Counted from the first letter of the stretch, positions 33,529-42,246 are shown. The stretch is DNA of 48,839 nt from an uncultured Bacilli bacterium (GCA_905236935.1 CAJOQL010000079.1:1-48839); one strand, 5' to 3'. Made by a program: numbers and translations. The notes: generated by a model from the sequence alone, not told the origin.

Positions 33529-35037
33529 ATGGATAGTAATAAACAGATTGAAATGATAAATATTGATTTGATAATTCCTAATAGATTTCAACCTAGGCTT
33601 ACTTTTGATGAAAATGCCTTGCAAGAACTTGCTAATTCTATTAAAGAACATGGTATTATTCAACCACTTGTTTTAAGAAAAATAAATGATAAATATGAAA
33701 TAATTGCTGGAGAAAGAAGATATAAAGCAGCACAAATTGCTGGATTATCTGAGGTACCAGCAATAATAGCAAATATTGATGATACTAAAAGTGCTGAAAT
33801 TGCTTTAGTTGAAAATGTCCAAAGAAAAAACTTAAATTCTATGGAAGAAGCAAAATCATATAAAAAAATATTGGAAAGAGGTCAATTAACTCAAGAAGAA
33901 CTTGCAAAGAAAATGGGAATAGCTCAACCTACGCTTTCTAATAAATTAAGACTTTTGAATTTAACTCCTGAGGTACAAGATGCATTAATGAAAGGAAAAA
34001 TTAGTGAACGACATGCAAGGAGTTTATTAAGTGTTAAAAATGCATTGAATCAAGTTAATCTTTTAAATAGAGTTATTAATGAAAGGCTAACTGTTAGACA
34101 ATTAGATGCAATTATTAAAGAAAATAACTTTTCTAATGTTATTAGTCCTAATGAAAATATTAAATTAAAGGAGGAAAATATTTTGAATAATAATAATGAA
34201 CAATTTAATATAGAAAATAATATTTTTAATAATCCAATGCCTAATGGATATGTTCCTTCAGCTCAACCTAATTATGATTATTATCAGAACATTAATGCTA
34301 ATTTAGTTAATCAAAATAATAATAATAATAATTTTGTTAATTCGTATGAAGCAAATATTTATAATCAGGATAATTCAATTGATTCTGCAGTTTCACTAAT
34401 TGATTCTTTAGAAACTTTAGATACACTTGATTCTTATTCTAATTATGATAATAATCAAGAATATAATAATATTAAACAAAATAATCAAGATTATGGTAAT
34501 AATAATGAAACTGAGCAATATACTAATTTAAATTCAAATGTACAGAATATTGATAATGCTTATTTAAATCAACAATATACTAATGTAATTCCAGATGTTC
34601 AAGATAATAATAGTAGTTATCAAACTAAACAATTTTTTAATGATAATTCAAAAGTTCAAGAAACAGTTAATCCATATATGGGAGGCTTCTTAAATAAAAT
34701 TTCTGGACCACAATTTAGTTCTTTAGAAGATGAAACGGTAAATATGGATTTTGATAGCACAGATAATTATGATCCTTATGGAAGCTTAAATATGGCAGAA
34801 AGTATGCCTGTTAGAGTTGAAGATATTGAATCATTAGATGATTTAAATAAAGAAGATGTTAATCAAGAAATGCCTAAATTTAGTAACAATGTTGTTCCTG
34901 GTGATATTTCTTCTATAAAAAGAGCTTATGATAATTTAATGCAAGAAATTAAAAATGCTGGTTATAAAATATCAGTAGAAGAATTTGATTTTGAAGATAT
35001 TTATCAGTTAATTATTAAAGTAGATAAAGAGGTTTAA
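33529..35037 (+). CDS. noc: Noc-type ParB-family protein with long Asn-rich linker
   Basis: A CTP-dependent DNA clamp of the ParB/Noc family. The N-terminal CTPase domain has GERR (61-64) and ENVQR (95-99). The helix-turn-helix domain spans about 110-195. The C-terminal dimerisation helices (about 460-502, 'YQLIIKVDKEV') most resemble Noc. The four residues that separate Noc from ParB in DNA choice are Q133, K139, N144 and R161, all of the Noc type. Between the HTH and the C-terminal domain there is an ~255-residue disordered Asn/Gln/Tyr/Asp-rich linker (about 200-458), so the protein is 502 residues rather than ~285. The N-terminal amphipathic membrane helix of Bacillus Noc is absent. The SD is AGGAAGGG. 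No parA lies beside it. Confidence 0.9.
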   Translation: MDSNKQIEMINIDLIIPNRFQPRLTFDENALQELANSIKEHGIIQPLVLRKINDKYEIIAGERRYKAAQIAGLSEVPAIIANIDDTKSAEIALVENVQRKNLNSMEEAKSYKKILERGQLTQEELAKKMGIAQPTLSNKLRLLNLTPEVQDALMKGKISERHARSLLSVKNALNQVNLLNRVINERLTVRQLDAIIKENNFSNVISPNENIKLKEENILNNNNEQFNIENNIFNNPMPNGYVPSAQPNYDYYQNINANLVNQNNNNNNFVNSYEANIYNQDNSIDSAVSLIDSLETLDTLDSYSNYDNNQEYNNIKQNNQDYGNNNETEQYTNLNSNVQNIDNAYLNQQYTNVIPDVQDNNSSYQTKQFFNDNSKVQETVNPYMGGFLNKISGPQFSSLEDETVNMDFDSTDNYDPYGSLNMAESMPVRVEDIESLDDLNKEDVNQEMPKFSNNVVPGDISSIKRAYDNLMQEIKNAGYKISVEEFDFEDIYQLIIKVDKEV

Positions 35038-35042
35038 TCAAT

Positions 35043-35066
35043 AAAAAAAGAGAAAATCTCTTTTAA
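35043..35066. terminator. Bidirectional terminator between noc and the PBP gene
   Basis: AAAAGAGA/TCTCTTTT stem (8 bp, three-base loop) with A7 on the left and TTTTAATTT on the right serves both convergent genes. The PBP stop is in the right arm. Confidence 0.85.
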
Positions 35067-36982
35067 TTTGCAATAAATGGTTCTGAACCTTTTTTAAAAT
35101 AATAAATAATACTTTTCTTTTGATTTGTACTTGGCATAGCAGTAATTGCATCTAATGGGATTCCAACAATATTATCAGACATTTCATACCAAGCCGGTTC
35201 TTTGTCTTTTTCATAGTTTTCAACGGTATCACACCAAATGTTTTTAATTTTTTTAGAATAGCTAGAATCTACATTTTCATTCATATCATTTCCAGCCCAT
35301 ACCATCATTAAAATGTCTGGATTATATCCTACTATCCAATAATCATTTTCAGTAGTTCCACTTTTAAGAGCATATTTTCGTGATATTTTACTATTTAAGT
35401 AAATAACAGTAGGATTTAGGTAATCTATAAACTGAGAATTATAGGTATTTGTAAGCATTTCATTTACTATAAATACATAATCTTTATCTAATATTTCTTC
35501 ACTTTGCTCTTTATGTTTATATATTGTATTTCCATAGGCATCTTCAATTTTTTCAATAAAGTGAATATCATTTTTAGTACCATAGTTTGCTAAGGTATTG
35601 TAACTAGTGGCATAATCTAACATATTTATTTCTTTAGCACCTAAAGCAAGGGAAGGAACAGCATTTAATTGTTCTTTTAAACCAGTAAGTTTTAAAGTAT
35701 TAACTAGTTGTTTTTCTCCTAAAAAAAGATGAGTTTTTACAGCATATATATTATCTGAGTAGGCAAGAGCTGCTACCATTGAAATTTCTTTATTTCCATA
35801 GGCATTTGAGTGGTTTTTAGGAGCGTATGTTTGATTATTCGAAAATACAAATGATGTTTTTTCACTTAAAAATGTAGAACTTTCAGTCATATTATTTTCT
35901 AAGGCTGTATAATATAGGAATGGTTTAATAGTTGAACCTACTTGTCTTTTGGATTTGGTAACTCTGTTATATTGACTTTTAGCATAATCAGTTCCGCCAG
36001 CAAGAGCCATAACTCCACCAGTTGAAGGATTTATAACTATACTTGCTATTTGAGTTTTATTATCTTTAACGTTATTTTGAATAGATTCATCTAAAGTTTT
36101 TTGGATATTACTATTATATGTAGTATATATTTTAATGCCTCCTGATTTAATTAATGATTTAGGAATGTTTACAATATCATTTAATTCTTCAATAACTGCA
36201 TCATGGTAATACATTAGTGTTTTCATATTATTTTTTTCTCTTTTACCATATATTTCAATTTTATTTTGAAATAAATTTTTATATTCTTCCTCAGTAATAT
36301 ATTTATTATCATACATTGCTTTAGCTACTAATTTTGCTCTTTTTATGCAGTTATCATAGTTGCTTATAGGATTATTATTTTCAGGGCTTCTAGGAATACC
36401 AGCTAGCATGGTAGCTTCTTCTAAATTTAAATCTTTTGCTTTCTTATTAAAATAGTATTCACTTGCATTTTCTATTCCATAATTTCCTTGACCATAATTA
36501 ATTGTATTTAAATATCCTTCTAATATTTCATCTTTATTATAATGGACTTCTAGTTTTAAAGTTAAAAATGCTTCTTCTATTTTTCTTTTCCAAGTTTTAT
36601 CAAAATCTAAATATAAATTTTTAACATATTGTTGACTAATTGTAGATGCTCCTTGAACAATAGCTTTATTTTTAATGTTTAAATAAATTGCTTTAAGAAT
36701 TCTTAAGTAATCAAATCCATGATGATAATAAAAATTTTTATCTTCAATGGCAATAGTAGCATTTTTTATGTATGGACTTATTTCATCTTTATTTACCCAA
36801 CTATTACTATTGTTTGATGCAAATATTATTTCTTCATTTTGATCATAAAGAATAATAGAATTGGCAGAATTTAGTACTATTTTAGGGGAAAAATATGCAT
36901 AAACATATAAAGATGTAAGTATTACTATAAGTACTATGATATTAAATAAAAAAAATTTATATAGAAGTCTTACTTTTTTCAT
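35063..36982 (-). CDS. Class A penicillin-binding protein (bifunctional)
   Basis: Polymerises and cross-links peptidoglycan outside the membrane. One N-terminal anchor (about 8-30). The GT51 glycosyltransferase domain has the catalytic Glu in 'IEDKNFYYHHGFD' and the motifs 'GASTISQQYVKNL', 'RKIEEAFLTLKLE' and 'GYLNTINYGQGNYGI'. The transpeptidase has the active-site Ser in 'GSTIKP' (about 352), 'YSDN' and 'KSGTT'. At 639 residues it is compact and lacks the long Thr/Pro-rich tail of Bacillus PBP1. It is the only gene right of the origin on the minus strand, so it opposes the replication fork. It sits between noc and the ywiB-rpoE pair. Confidence 0.95.
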   Translation of the reverse strand: MKKVRLLYKFFLFNIIVLIVILTSLYVYAYFSPKIVLNSANSIILYDQNEEIIFASNNSNSWVNKDEISPYIKNATIAIEDKNFYYHHGFDYLRILKAIYLNIKNKAIVQGASTISQQYVKNLYLDFDKTWKRKIEEAFLTLKLEVHYNKDEILEGYLNTINYGQGNYGIENASEYYFNKKAKDLNLEEATMLAGIPRSPENNNPISNYDNCIKRAKLVAKAMYDNKYITEEEYKNLFQNKIEIYGKREKNNMKTLMYYHDAVIEELNDIVNIPKSLIKSGGIKIYTTYNSNIQKTLDESIQNNVKDNKTQIASIVINPSTGGVMALAGGTDYAKSQYNRVTKSKRQVGSTIKPFLYYTALENNMTESSTFLSEKTSFVFSNNQTYAPKNHSNAYGNKEISMVAALAYSDNIYAVKTHLFLGEKQLVNTLKLTGLKEQLNAVPSLALGAKEINMLDYATSYNTLANYGTKNDIHFIEKIEDAYGNTIYKHKEQSEEILDKDYVFIVNEMLTNTYNSQFIDYLNPTVIYLNSKISRKYALKSGTTENDYWIVGYNPDILMMVWAGNDMNENVDSSYSKKIKNIWCDTVENYEKDKEPAWYEMSDNIVGIPLDAITAMPSTNQKKSIIYYFKKGSEPFIAN

Positions 36983-37045
36983 ATTTCACCAGTAATATTA
37001 TGGATTTATTATAAATAATTATGCTAATATATCATTGTGATTTAA

Positions 37046-37354
37046 ATGATTAATTTATATAAAAATGGAAAATTAGAATTTAATTTAAATGGAAGTATAG
37101 AGAATAATAAGTTTTTAAGTGAAAATATAATTTATGATTTTAAAAAAAGAATTTTAGTTAGAAATGAAGATGATTATCGTCTAACTTTAGATTTTATAAA
37201 TTGTAAATGTTTAATAAAACTTATAAATTATAATCAAGAATTATCTTTACCAATTGAAATTGTAGAAATAATTGAAGATGATAAACAATTAAATATCAAA
37301 TATAAAATGGAAAGTGAAAAAGACATTTTGAATGAATTAGAGGTTATTTTTTAG
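37046..37354 (+). CDS. Probable DUF1934 (YwiB-like) small beta-barrel protein
   Basis: A 102-residue, beta-rich hydrophilic protein without signal peptide or membrane segment. Its alternating pattern, 'NEDDYRLTLDFINCKCLIKL' and a C-terminal 'LPIEIVEIIEDDKQLNIKYK', resembles the DUF1934 barrel. Placement just upstream of rpoE supports this. Sequence identity is weak and the function is not known. Divergent from the PBP gene, with the start about 60 bases away and no clear Shine-Dalgarno. Confidence 0.5.
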   Translation: MINLYKNGKLEFNLNGSIENNKFLSENIIYDFKKRILVRNEDDYRLTLDFINCKCLIKLINYNQELSLPIEIVEIIEDDKQLNIKYKMESEKDILNELEVIF

Positions 37355-37368
37355 GCTTTAAAAAAATA

Positions 37369-37396
37369 TTGACATTAGAAATTTATATGATAAAAT
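37369..37396 (+). promoter_or_regulatory. Promoter of rpoE
   Basis: TTGACA (37369-37374), a 16-base spacer, TAAAAT (37391-37396). Confidence 0.7.
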
Positions 37397-37410
37397 TATG
37401 TATGTTTAAA

Positions 37411-37450
37411 AAACCATTATCAAATATAAAATGTATACATATAATGGTTT
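37411..37450 (+). promoter_or_regulatory. Leader hairpin in the rpoE 5' UTR
   Basis: A perfect 10-bp inverted repeat, AAACCATTAT (37411-37420) and ATAATGGTTT (37441-37450), has a 20-base loop holding the palindrome ATGTATACAT. It lies between the promoter and the AGGAGGA ribosome binding site. No T run follows, so a role in translation or mRNA stability is more likely than termination. Confidence 0.6.
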
Positions 37451-37469
37451 CATAGGAGGACATATATAA

Positions 37470-37901
37470 ATGAAATTAAAGTTAACTGATGAAGAAAAAG
37501 AAACATTATCATATGATGATGTAGCATATTTGATATTAAAAGAAGTTAATAAAAAGATTAAAATTCAAGAATTATTCAAAAAGGTTATAGAATTATTAGA
37601 ACTTGATGAATCTGAATTTGAAAGTAATATTGGTAATTTTTTTGAACAAATTATTACTGATAAAAGATTTATTATGTTAGATAATGGTTATTGTGATTTA
37701 AAAATAAATCATAGTGCTAAAGTAATTGTTGAGGATGATGATGAAGACTATGAAATAGTATCTGAAGATGAAGATTATGATGATGAATCTGAAGAAGATA
37801 ACTATGATGAAGATGCAAATGCAGATGATGATGCAGATGATGATCTTCAAGATTTAGTGATTTTAGATTCTGATGAAGAATTAGAAGATTCTGATATGTA
37901 A
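37470..37901 (+). CDS. rpoE: RNA polymerase delta subunit
   Basis: Gram-positive RNA polymerase subunit that speeds recycling and increases promoter selectivity. The N-terminal HARE-HTH domain (about 1-85: 'YDDVAYLILKEVNKKIKIQEL...IITDKRFIMLDNGYCDL') is followed by a ~55-residue tail almost wholly of Asp and Glu, the hallmark of delta. Length 143 is short of B. subtilis (173). It has a strong SD, its own promoter and a leader hairpin. Known only in Bacillota and relatives, which supports the taxonomic reading. Confidence 0.93.
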   Translation: MKLKLTDEEKETLSYDDVAYLILKEVNKKIKIQELFKKVIELLELDESEFESNIGNFFEQIITDKRFIMLDNGYCDLKINHSAKVIVEDDDEDYEIVSEDEDYDDESEEDNYDEDANADDDADDDLQDLVILDSDEELEDSDM

Positions 37902-37937
37902 GAAATAGTCTTTTTCTTAAAGTTAAGGGGATAAATT

Positions 37938-38996
37938 ATGATAGAAAGATTAGAAATTATTAAACAACGATATGATGAAATAAATGCAGAATTATTAAAG
38001 CCAGAAGTTTTAAGTGATTTTAGTAAGCAAAAAAAATTATCTAAGGAAAAAGGTTCAATCGAGGAAGTTGTAACAAAGTATGAAGAATATCAAAAATTAG
38101 AAAAAGAAATAAATGATTTGAAAAATTTGGTAAATGACCCTGAAATGCGTGAAATTGCGCAATTAGAATTAGAAGAAAATCAAGAAAAGTTTGCTAAGTT
38201 AGTTAAAGAAATTGAGCTTTTATTACTGCCAAAAGATGAAAATGATTCTAAAGATATTATTATGGAAATTAGAGGCGCTGCTGGTGGAGATGAAGCTAAT
38301 ATTTTTGCTGGTGATTTGTTTAGAATGTATAATAAATATGCAGAAAAAAATGGTTGGAAAATTGAAGTAACTCATGATGTTGAAGGTGAAGCAGGTGGAT
38401 TTTCAACAATTGAATATACAATTAGAGGTAATAATGTTTATTCTAAATTAAAGTTTGAAAGTGGAGTTCATAGAGTTCAAAGAGTTCCTGAAACGGAAAC
38501 TGGTGGGAGAATTCATACTTCAACTGCTACAGTTTTAGTTATGCCAGAAGTTGAGGATGTAGAAGTTGAAATAAATCCTGATGATATAAGAGTAGACGTA
38601 TATAGATCATCAGGAAAAGGAGGACAAGGAGTAAATACTACTGATTCAGCAGTAAGACTTACACATATTCCTACTGGAATAGTAGTGACATGTCAAAATG
38701 AAAGAAGTCAAATTAAGAATAAAGAAAGAGCTATGGTAGTATTAAAATCTCGTATTTACGATATGCTTTTACAAAAACAAGAAAATGCGGTAGGTTCAGC
38801 AAGAAAAAGTATGGTTGGAACTGGTGATCGTTCTGAAAAAATAAGAACTTATAATTATCCTCAAAATAGAGTTACTGATCATCGTATTAATTTTAGTCTT
38901 ATGGAATTAGATAGAGTTATGGAAGGTAATATTGATCCTATAATAGAAGCTTTAATTACTGAAGATCAAAGAAGAAAGATTGAAGGCAATGCCTAG
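37938..38996 (+). CDS. prfA: Peptide chain release factor 1
   Basis: Recognises UAA and UAG. The catalytic GGQ is in 'SSGKGGQGVNTTDSAVRLTH', and the 'EIRGAAGGDEANIFAGDLFRMY' block is typical. The RF1-type tripeptide anticodon is expected in 'RVQRVPETETGGRIHTSTAT', which contains the P-x-T-equivalent region. 352 residues, normal. It overlaps prmC by eight bases; PrmC methylates its GGQ glutamine. Confidence 0.96.
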   Translation: MIERLEIIKQRYDEINAELLKPEVLSDFSKQKKLSKEKGSIEEVVTKYEEYQKLEKEINDLKNLVNDPEMREIAQLELEENQEKFAKLVKEIELLLLPKDENDSKDIIMEIRGAAGGDEANIFAGDLFRMYNKYAEKNGWKIEVTHDVEGEAGGFSTIEYTIRGNNVYSKLKFESGVHRVQRVPETETGGRIHTSTATVLVMPEVEDVEVEINPDDIRVDVYRSSGKGGQGVNTTDSAVRLTHIPTGIVVTCQNERSQIKNKERAMVVLKSRIYDMLLQKQENAVGSARKSMVGTGDRSEKIRTYNYPQNRVTDHRINFSLMELDRVMEGNIDPIIEALITEDQRRKIEGNA

Positions 38997-39720
38997 TAAT
39001 TTATCTAAATTAGATTATGAACTTTTAAAGGATAAATATAAGGATAATTTAAAAGAGGTATTAAAAAAAGTAGAGGATGATTATCCTGTTCAATATTTAA
39101 TTGGTAATGTAGATTTTTATGGTTATCATATTAATGTAAATGAAAATGTTTTAATTCCTAGATTTGAAACTGAAGGTTTAGTTGAAAAAACGATAAATTA
39201 TATTAAAAAATTAGGATTAGAAAGTGGTAATTTATTAGATATAGGAACTGGTTCTGGTTGTATTTCTATTGTTTTAAAAAAGAAATTGGAATCCATTAAT
39301 ATTACGGCAATTGATATTAGTGTAAAAGCACTTGAAACTGCAAAAGATAATGCTAGGTTAAATAAGGCTAATATTAATTTCCTACTTAAAGATGTTTTTA
39401 AATTTAATTATAAAAATAAATTTGATATAATTGTTAGTAATCCTCCTTATATAACTCCTGGTGATTTAGTATCACAAAATACAAAATATGAACCATATGA
39501 TGCAATTTATTCAGATGGTAATCCTTTAAAGTATTATGATCAAATATTTAAAATTGCTAAAACAAATTTAAAAGAAAAATTTTTAATTGCTTTTGAAATA
39601 GATGAAGAACAAGGTGAAAATTTAAAAAAATTAGCACTTAATTATTTTGAAATGGTAAGAGTAATTATAGAACAAGATTTAACTGGAAAAGATAGATATA
39701 TGTTTATTTATAATGAATAA
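38989..39720 (+). CDS. prmC: Peptide chain release factor N5-glutamine methyltransferase
   Basis: Methylates the GGQ glutamine of release factors. SAM motif 'LLDIGTGSGCISIVL', then 'ITAIDISVKALETAKDNA', and the signature 'IVSNPPYIT'. At 243 residues it has a shorter N-terminal domain than most PrmC (about 280). The ATG at 38989 overlaps the prfA stop (ATGCCTAG); a TTG at 38980 is an alternative. Followed by a terminator. Confidence 0.95.
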   Translation: MPSNLSKLDYELLKDKYKDNLKEVLKKVEDDYPVQYLIGNVDFYGYHINVNENVLIPRFETEGLVEKTINYIKKLGLESGNLLDIGTGSGCISIVLKKKLESINITAIDISVKALETAKDNARLNKANINFLLKDVFKFNYKNKFDIIVSNPPYITPGDLVSQNTKYEPYDAIYSDGNPLKYYDQIFKIAKTNLKEKFLIAFEIDEEQGENLKKLALNYFEMVRVIIEQDLTGKDRYMFIYNE

Positions 39721-39728
39721 ATTTATTT

Positions 39729-39767
39729 AACACTACCCATTATTAATGTGAAAGGTAGTGTTTTTAA
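39729..39767 (+). terminator. prmC terminator abutting the spoIIR start
   Basis: A 9-bp stem, AACACTACC (39729-39737) and GGTAGTGTT (39754-39762), is followed by TTTTAA. The right arm contains AAAGG, the only candidate Shine-Dalgarno for spoIIR, whose TTG start comes right after the T run. Confidence 0.8.
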
Positions 39768-40283
39768 TTGAAAAAGATACTATTAATTGTAGCAAGTATA
39801 ATTTTAATTTTAACTTTTTTTAAAGATGAGAATAATAATTTAGTTATAATACCTAATGATTCAATTAGATTAAGGGTAATAAGTAATAGTACTGATGAAT
39901 TAGATATAAAGAAAAAACAAGAATTAAAATCTTATTTAGAAAGTATTCTTTATGATTTAGTAAAAGATGTTGATAGTAAAGATAAAATTAATGAGATAAT
40001 ATTAGAAAATTTTGATGATATAAATTCTAAGATTTATTTATTTTTGGGTAATAATAATTATAAACTTGATTATGGGCAAAATTATTTTCCTAGTAAAATT
40101 TATAAAGGAGTTATATATAATGAAGGAATATATGATTCTATTGTGGTTACTTTAGGAAATGGAAAAGGTAGTAATTGGTGGTGTGTTTTATTTCCACCAT
40201 TATGTTTATTAGATGAAAATGATACAACTACGGATGTTGAATATCAATTATTTGTATCAAGAATATTAGAAAACTTTAGATAA
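39768..40283 (+). CDS. spoIIR: Stage II sporulation protein R
   Basis: The forespore signal that triggers SpoIIGA to cleave pro-sigma-E in the mother cell. An N-terminal secretion segment ('ILLIVASIILILTFF') is followed by 'IPNDSIRLRVISNSTDELDI'. The diagnostic C-terminal block is 'VVTLGNGKGSNWWCVLFPPL', with the WWCVLFPPLC motif of SpoIIR. The start is TTG at 39768. 171 residues, shorter than the ~225 of B. subtilis but with both conserved blocks. It is close to prfA-prmC and mntP, as in B. subtilis. Confidence 0.93.
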   Translation: MKKILLIVASIILILTFFKDENNNLVIIPNDSIRLRVISNSTDELDIKKKQELKSYLESILYDLVKDVDSKDKINEIILENFDDINSKIYLFLGNNNYKLDYGQNYFPSKIYKGVIYNEGIYDSIVVTLGNGKGSNWWCVLFPPLCLLDENDTTTDVEYQLFVSRILENFR

Positions 40284-40305
40284 TATACTTAACTAAGGAG
40301 GCTTA

Positions 40306-40842
40306 ATGTTAAGTATTTTTTTAATTGGTCTTGCACTTAGTATGGATGCCTTTTCAATTGCGCTTGGAATAGGAACGATTAGAATATCTAGTTTTAAAAG
40401 ATTATTAATTCCTTTAGTAGTTGGAATAATGCATTTTATAATGCCAATGCTTGGAAATTTGTTAGGTGATGAATTATTTAATATTATTAATATTCATCCT
40501 AAGCTGATAGTTTCAATTATTCTTTTTTATTTATCTTTTATGATGTTTGCTGAAAGAAAAAATGACAAGCAAACTATTATTAATTCTTTTTTTTCAGTAA
40601 TTTTATTAGGTTTTAGTGTTAGCATTGATAGTTTTTCAGTTGGAATTGGATTATCAGGAATTACTAATAATCATTTTCTTTCTTTTTTAACTTTTGCATT
40701 ATGTAGTGGATGTATTACTTATATTGGTTTAATAACTGGCAAATATGCATCTAAAATATTAAAAGATAAAGCAATTTATTTGGGAATTTTAATACTTTTT
40801 ATTTTAGGTATTGTAAACTTATGTCAAGTATTTATTAATTAA
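40306..40842 (+). CDS. mntP: MntP-family manganese efflux pump
   Basis: Six hydrophobic helices in two inverted halves. The paired acidic signatures 'GLALSMDAFSIALGIG' and 'GFSVSIDSFSVGIGLSG' carry the Asp residues that bind Mn(II). 178 residues, the usual size. SD AAGGAGG precedes the ATG, 22 bases after spoIIR. No yybP-ykoY riboswitch is present in the short leader. Confidence 0.9.
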   Translation: MLSIFLIGLALSMDAFSIALGIGTIRISSFKRLLIPLVVGIMHFIMPMLGNLLGDELFNIINIHPKLIVSIILFYLSFMMFAERKNDKQTIINSFFSVILLGFSVSIDSFSVGIGLSGITNNHFLSFLTFALCSGCITYIGLITGKYASKILKDKAIYLGILILFILGIVNLCQVFIN

Positions 40843-40843
40843 A

Positions 40844-40872
40844 TTGACTAAATATTAAAAAGAATATATATT
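40844..40872 (+). promoter_or_regulatory. Promoter of murA
   Basis: TTGACT (40844-40849), 17 bases, TATATT (40867-40872). Confidence 0.65.
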
Positions 40873-40913
40873 AAAAAATGAAGAAGTCTTTTATTTTATA
40901 GAAAGGTTTATTT

Positions 40914-42173
40914 ATGAAAAAATTAGTTATTGAGGGGAAGAAAGAATTAAGTGGTACTATTAAAATTGGGGGAGCAAAGAATAGTGTAGTTGCTTTAATT
41001 CCGGCGGCAATGCTTACTAATGGAAGATGTGTTATTAGAAATGTTCCTAATATTAGTGATGTTAGATTATTAATACAAATGATGAAATTACTTGGTTCAA
41101 ACATTGAACTAGTAGGTGATACTTTATATATTGATAATAAAAATGCAGTTAATCATGAAATTGATGAAAATTATGCTTCTAAGATGAGAGCATCATATTA
41201 TTTTATGGGAGTGTTGTTGTCTAAATATGGTTATGCCAAAATATCTTATCCTGGCGGTTGTACGATAGGTGCTAGACCAATTAATTTTCATGTTAATGGT
41301 TTTAAAAAGTTGGGTGCTGAAGTAGAAACAACTGAAGATGAAAAAACTTATATAATTACTGGTAAAAATTTAGTTGGTAATGATATATTTTTAGATATGG
41401 CATCAGTAGGTGCAACTATTAATATTATGTTTGCGGCAGTTAAGGCAAAAGGAATTACAAAGATACATAATGCTGCTAAAGAACCAGAAATTATTAATAT
41501 TGCAGATTTCTTAAATTCAATGGGTGCTAAAGTAAGTGGAGCAGGAACTAGTGAAATAATAATTGAAGGAGTAGAAGAACTTCATGATGGAGAAATAGAG
41601 GTTATTCCTGATAGAATTGAAGCGGGTACATATATTATTATGGGTGCTTTACTTGGTAAAAATTTAATGATTGAAGGAGTTTGTAAGGAACATTTAGATG
41701 CTTTATTTAATAAACTTTATGAAGCAGGTTGTAATTTTGAAATTGAAAATAAAATTGTGAAAATTTCTAAATGTGATAGATTAAATCCAGTTAATATTAA
41801 AACTTTGGTTTATCCAGGATTTCCTACTGATTTAGGACAACCAATGAGTACTTTTTTAACTCAATGTGACGGCGACTCCATCTTTGAAGAAACTATTTAT
41901 GAAAATAGAATGCGCCATATTAAGTATTTAAATGAAATGGGAGCAAATATTGATTTAGATAATAAGATTGCTGTGGTTCATGGTAAAACTAATTTAGTTG
42001 GTAAAAATGTTGAGGCTACTGATTTAAGAGCAGGAGCTGCAATGCTTTTAGCTGGAATGATTGCAGAAGGTAAAACAGAAATAACAAATATTGAGCATAT
42101 TTTAAGAGGATATGAAAATATTGTTGAGAAGTTATCAGCAGTAGGGGCAAATGTTGCAATAGTTGAAGAGTAA
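40914..42173 (+). CDS. murA: UDP-N-acetylglucosamine 1-carboxyvinyltransferase
   Basis: The first committed step of peptidoglycan synthesis, adding enolpyruvate from PEP to UDP-GlcNAc. 419 residues. The N-terminal 'GTIKIGGAKNSVVALIPAA' has the catalytic Lys. The active-site loop 'YPGGCTIGARPINFH' keeps the Cys that makes fosfomycin-type inhibitors effective. Later blocks are 'DRIEAGTYIIMGAL', 'GFPTDLGQPMSTFLTQ' and 'ATDLRAGAAMLLAGM'. In B. subtilis murAA is next to spoIID and ywzB; here the same genes are 1-2 kb apart. Confidence 0.97.
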   Translation: MKKLVIEGKKELSGTIKIGGAKNSVVALIPAAMLTNGRCVIRNVPNISDVRLLIQMMKLLGSNIELVGDTLYIDNKNAVNHEIDENYASKMRASYYFMGVLLSKYGYAKISYPGGCTIGARPINFHVNGFKKLGAEVETTEDEKTYIITGKNLVGNDIFLDMASVGATINIMFAAVKAKGITKIHNAAKEPEIINIADFLNSMGAKVSGAGTSEIIIEGVEELHDGEIEVIPDRIEAGTYIIMGALLGKNLMIEGVCKEHLDALFNKLYEAGCNFEIENKIVKISKCDRLNPVNIKTLVYPGFPTDLGQPMSTFLTQCDGDSIFEETIYENRMRHIKYLNEMGANIDLDNKIAVVHGKTNLVGKNVEATDLRAGAAMLLAGMIAEGKTEITNIEHILRGYENIVEKLSAVGANVAIVEE

Positions 42174-42179
42174 AAATAC

Positions 42180-42207
42180 TTGCAAATGCCTAAAAGTATG
42201 ATATAAT
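42180..42207 (+). promoter_or_regulatory. Promoter of rpmE
   Basis: TTGCAA (42180-42185), 16 bases, TATAAT (42202-42207), seven bases after the murA stop. Confidence 0.7.
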
Positions 42208-42228
42208 ACTGACGTTAAACGAATTTCT

Positions 42229-42246
42229 ATGACTATTAATAGTCAT
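42229..42246 (+). promoter_or_regulatory. Leader hairpin upstream of rpmE (possible L31 leader)
   Basis: The perfect palindrome ATGACTATTAATAGTCAT lies between the start of transcription and the GGAGGA Shine-Dalgarno. Ribosomal-protein leaders of this kind often bind their own product; autoregulation by L31 is inferred. Confidence 0.5.

Noticed and set aside
37902..37937. TAAGAAA/TTTCTTA hairpin after rpoE as a terminator
   Set aside because: No T run follows the stem and the prfA Shine-Dalgarno begins at once; termination is not supported.
40284..40305. Manganese riboswitch before mntP
   Set aside because: The intergenic space is only 22 bases and holds just the Shine-Dalgarno sequence.
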